NCBI GenBank assembly: GCA_023426275.1
Contig: JAFABC010000040.1
Coordinates: forward strand, 1 to 15,958
DNA from: Pseudomonadota bacterium
Lineage (GTDB): Bacteria; Desulfobacterota; Desulfovibrionia; Desulfovibrionales; Desulfovibrionaceae
DNA length: 15,958 nt
Reading direction: 5' to 3'
The translations under genes and the position numbers were made by a program. A model generated the notes under the pieces. That model did not search any database, was not told where the DNA came from, and was given only the letters and a program-made list of their open reading frames with translations. Shown piece after piece: positions 14,801 through 15,958 of this stretch (the first letter of the stretch is position 1; each line of letters opens with the position of its first letter).

Positions 14801-15006
14801 GGGAAGAGCTTCTGGTCGGGGATGATCCCGTGTCCTTTGCCCGGCAGTGCCAACGTCTTTATCAGGAACCGGAGCTGTGGACCAAGGTCCAGGCCGCCGC
14901 GTTGCGCCGCATCGAGCGGGAATACAGCCAGAATTGTTTCCACGACGCCGTGGCGGGCCTGCTGGCCGAGTATCCGACCGGAAAACGGCGATCGGAGGAC
15001 GCATGA
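11854..15006 (+). CDS. Fusion protein: hexapeptide acyltransferase + coiled coil + GT2 + GT4
   Basis: This 1050-residue protein joins at least three enzyme-like domains. Residues 25-182 form a left-handed beta-helix acyltransferase (hexapeptide repeats such as IGAGATILPGRRIGAGAVVGAGSVV; H114 in SAGHG is the likely catalytic histidine; PMAIVAGNPARIMRR ends it). Residues 202-290 look like a coiled coil (LYDNLKDTHENLRQERDLV onward). Residues 409-650 are a GT2 domain (WLSIVLVLWGQ, IVDNASPD, NNDA at 493-496, YYEEVDYCLRLWE). Residues 670-1042 are a GT-B, GT4-like domain (SAGIPLKVVEAAGYGLPVVAT at 951-971, E960 retained, A952 in place of the first Glu of EX7E). It could add two sugars and an acetyl group to one glycan, perhaps the export-determining end. 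It starts 11 bp after the previous stop with a weak ribosome binding site. DNA for residues about 230-315 is markedly AT-richer than its flanks. Confidence 0.9.
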   Translation: MGAFDVKQQGVPEITTSHPGIDTMGPGCRVSPTCTVWRRGDTTDLTLICLGRDCVLHDNVRIVVTDHQECSRAGVTLGDQVIVNVGCYLSGEGGLVIEDEVLLGPHVKVLSAGHGLEPQEVNIVRNPATQAPVVIERGAWIGAGATILPGRRIGAGAVVGAGSVVTRDVPPMAIVAGNPARIMRRRLEQAGEPDLPAGTNLAEEYGVLSRLYDNLKDTHENLRQERDLVQKNYAVLENGYLEMKKESAALKKQHFDLESAYRNVESAYGNLEKEYKNVLCQYETTNAILQHPTAVVKYYTKKVFFGSKTRQFSKIVVLSQSMRRRLRPRSRWNTIRERYHQSGLRGVARLFYGFIKRKIGERPAPETEAVDPAMLLEAAKVRLREQAEAKFFAFMASSEAIRFAPGDAPWLSIVLVLWGQAELTLACLLGLAEQAREGVEIVIVDNASPDATGALLERVQGARVLRNQDNKGFLLAANQGAMAATAPLLLFLNNDAVPRPGSLEQARAILEADAGIGAVGGRILLPDGRLQEAGCAVWRDGSCVGYLRGEHAETPEALFRRDVDFCSGVFLMTRTERFRELGGFDDVFAPAYYEEVDYCLRLWEHGLRVVYDPWIVVDHYEYGSAGSSEAASKRMAANQERFRSKHAAALAGKEVADPENVLRARMCGAVTGRVLYIDDRVPHADLGSGFPRALALLKSMAGQGLFVTVVSLAEPMATPSRHPEDGLPPEFEVMSGLTPEMLVALLEERQDYYDIFFISRPSNMERLSFLFEKEAHLLRGMSVLYDAEAVWAFRDISRAAVLGRPMAEGQAAKLLQKELDLAKPAACVLAVSEMEREVFRRNGYGNVRILSHAVPASPVRTPFTGRCDMLFVGALFMPGSPNVDSMVWFVEKVMPLLDREGLSAKLIVAGRNDALPASFASRPDIVLLGRVDDLATWYAKSRIFIAPTRFSAGIPLKVVEAAGYGLPVVATSLLARQLGWRDGEELLVGDDPVSFARQCQRLYQEPELWTKVQAAALRRIEREYSQNCFHDAVAGLLAEYPTGKRRSEDA

Positions 15007-15958
15007 ACGGTCAGGGACGGTTTTTCAAGGGGAGCCGGGTCGTCGCGATCTGGCTCCCCTTGCTTTTGAGCCTGGCGGCCGGCGCGGCCGGGAGCCTCGC
15101 CCTTGGCCAGGACTGCAACTGGGATCTGCGCAATTACCACTATTACAACGTCTATGCCTGGCTGCACGACCGGTATCTCTTCGACATCGCCCCGGCCCAG
15201 CGGCAGACGTTTTTAAGCCCGCTTCTGGATCTGCCGTTTTACGGACTGGTCCAGGTGTTCAACGACAGTCCCCGGCTGGTGGCGGCGCTCATGGGCGCTT
15301 GGCAGGGACTCAATTATTACGTGCTGTGGTGTATTGCCCGGTTGTTGCTTGTGGTCGAGGGCGCACCCGGTCTTTCGCTCCTGGCGGCCGGGCTGGCCAC
15401 CGTGATCGGGGCGACCGGAAGCGCCCTGCTGCCGGTGCTCGGCTCGACGATGAACGACGCCCCGGCCACGACCTTGATTCTGGCCGCCTTGTTCCTGCTG
15501 CTTCGCGACGTCAAACAGGGGGGTGCCGGGAGGTCCTGGGCCGTATGGCTGGCTGGCGGGCTGGTGGGATTGTCCGTGGGGCTCAAGCTGACCATGGCCG
15601 GCTATGCCCTGGCCCTTGCGGTCGCCCTGGCGGCCTTTTACGGTCCGCGCCGTTTCGTGCCCCAGGCCTTCCGGTTCTGTGTGGCCGTGGGGCTTGGCTG
15701 GGTGCTGACGGACGGCTTCTTTTTATGGAAAATGTGGCGGCTTTTTCACAATCCGCTCTTTCCCTTCTACAACAACGTGTTTCATTCCCCGTACGCCGAA
15801 CCGCTTCCCTTCGATGACCCGCGCTTTTTGCCGCACAGCCTGTGGCAGGCCCTGGCCTATCCTTTTCTTTGGGCCACGCGGATGACCACCTTGGTGTCCG
15901 AACCGCCGCTGCGAGACCCGCGTTTCGCCGCCGTGTTCACGCTTGGCGTTCTGGCCGG
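15003..15958 (+). CDS. Multi-spanning GT-C / GT87-like glycosyltransferase (partial, runs off the end)
   Basis: The ATG overlaps the stop codon of the preceding gene (ATGA), indicating translational coupling. The frame is open for 318 codons to the window edge. It begins MNGQGRFFKGSRVV, then a hydrophobic segment (IWLPLLLSLAAGAAGSLAL), followed by GQDCNWDLRNYHYYNVYAWLHDR, an acidic first periplasmic loop typical of GT-C enzymes that use polyprenyl-phosphate sugars. Further membrane spans are evident (VLWCIARLLLVV, LLAAGLATVIGATGSALL, TTLILAALFLLLR, WLAGGLVGLSVGLKLTMAGYALALAVALAAF). It may use the lipid-linked sugar made by the GT2 two genes upstream. The C-terminus is outside the window, so full length and exact family (GT87 versus ArnT-like) remain open. 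Confidence 0.8.
   Translation, partial: MNGQGRFFKGSRVVAIWLPLLLSLAAGAAGSLALGQDCNWDLRNYHYYNVYAWLHDRYLFDIAPAQRQTFLSPLLDLPFYGLVQVFNDSPRLVAALMGAWQGLNYYVLWCIARLLLVVEGAPGLSLLAAGLATVIGATGSALLPVLGSTMNDAPATTLILAALFLLLRDVKQGGAGRSWAVWLAGGLVGLSVGLKLTMAGYALALAVALAAFYGPRRFVPQAFRFCVAVGLGWVLTDGFFLWKMWRLFHNPLFPFYNNVFHSPYAEPLPFDDPRFLPHSLWQALAYPFLWATRMTTLVSEPPLRDPRFAAVFTLGVLA

Noticed and set aside
13657..14943. Long minus-strand frame opposite the GT4 domain
   Set aside because: It is a low-complexity shadow; the plus-strand fusion is continuous and domain-consistent.
14591..15817. Plus-strand frame of 408 codons spanning the end of the fusion gene
   Set aside because: It is Arg/Pro/Gly-rich with no family features and crosses two better-supported genes in another frame (GT4 domain and the GT-C protein).

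Overview
The window looks like accessory DNA from a GC-rich Gram-negative bacterium, most likely a Desulfovibrio-type sulfate reducer or relative. This is inferred from protein style, GC-rich codon use and the polysaccharide gene set; no rRNA or marker gene is present to prove it. It is a surface-polysaccharide (O-antigen or capsule type) locus with a plasmid-like maintenance and recombination cassette lying inside it.

Left part (1-2428): a family-2 glycosyltransferase on the minus strand, with its own terminator, diverges from a WbsX-family (GH99-like fold) glycan gene on the plus strand.

Middle part (about 2429-8650): a 611-bp non-coding stretch leads to a minimal FimB/XerD-like tyrosine recombinase. 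Next come a 43-bp stretch with no G or C and a tandem 19-bp duplication. A minus-strand series then reads parA -> small repeat-rich ORF -> winged-helix protein ORF -> two-module RgpF-type protein. An array of 13-bp direct repeats (6951-7166) lies inside coding sequence. Because 13 is not a multiple of 3, all three frames stay open through the array, and each unit changes the frame. The ORF that follows parA with a good ribosome binding site runs into the array and stops just after it. The winged-helix ORF continues in the -1 frame and lacks a convincing start. Two A7 runs (coding strand), both in register as -1 slippery heptamers, lie near the two ends of the array. A further 13-mer cluster inside the winged-helix gene forms a perfect 18-bp inverted repeat. 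The best reading is one split or recoded ParB/Rep-like partner of ParA, expressed as a short or a long product and carrying its own candidate DNA sites.

Right part (8654-15958): a tight plus-strand export and assembly operon. It encodes the ABC-2 permease Wzm, the ATPase Wzt with a C-terminal glycan-recognition type domain, and a polyprenyl-phosphate type GT2 with two membrane helices. These are followed by a 1050-residue fusion (hexapeptide acyltransferase + coiled coil + GT2 + GT4) and a multi-spanning GT-C/GT87-like protein that runs off the window. Together these genes would build a glycan on a lipid carrier in the cytoplasm, decorate it and export it through Wzm/Wzt. WbsX, RgpF and the flanking GT2 probably add further sugars.

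The most interesting system is the parA / 13-bp-repeat / winged-helix locus.
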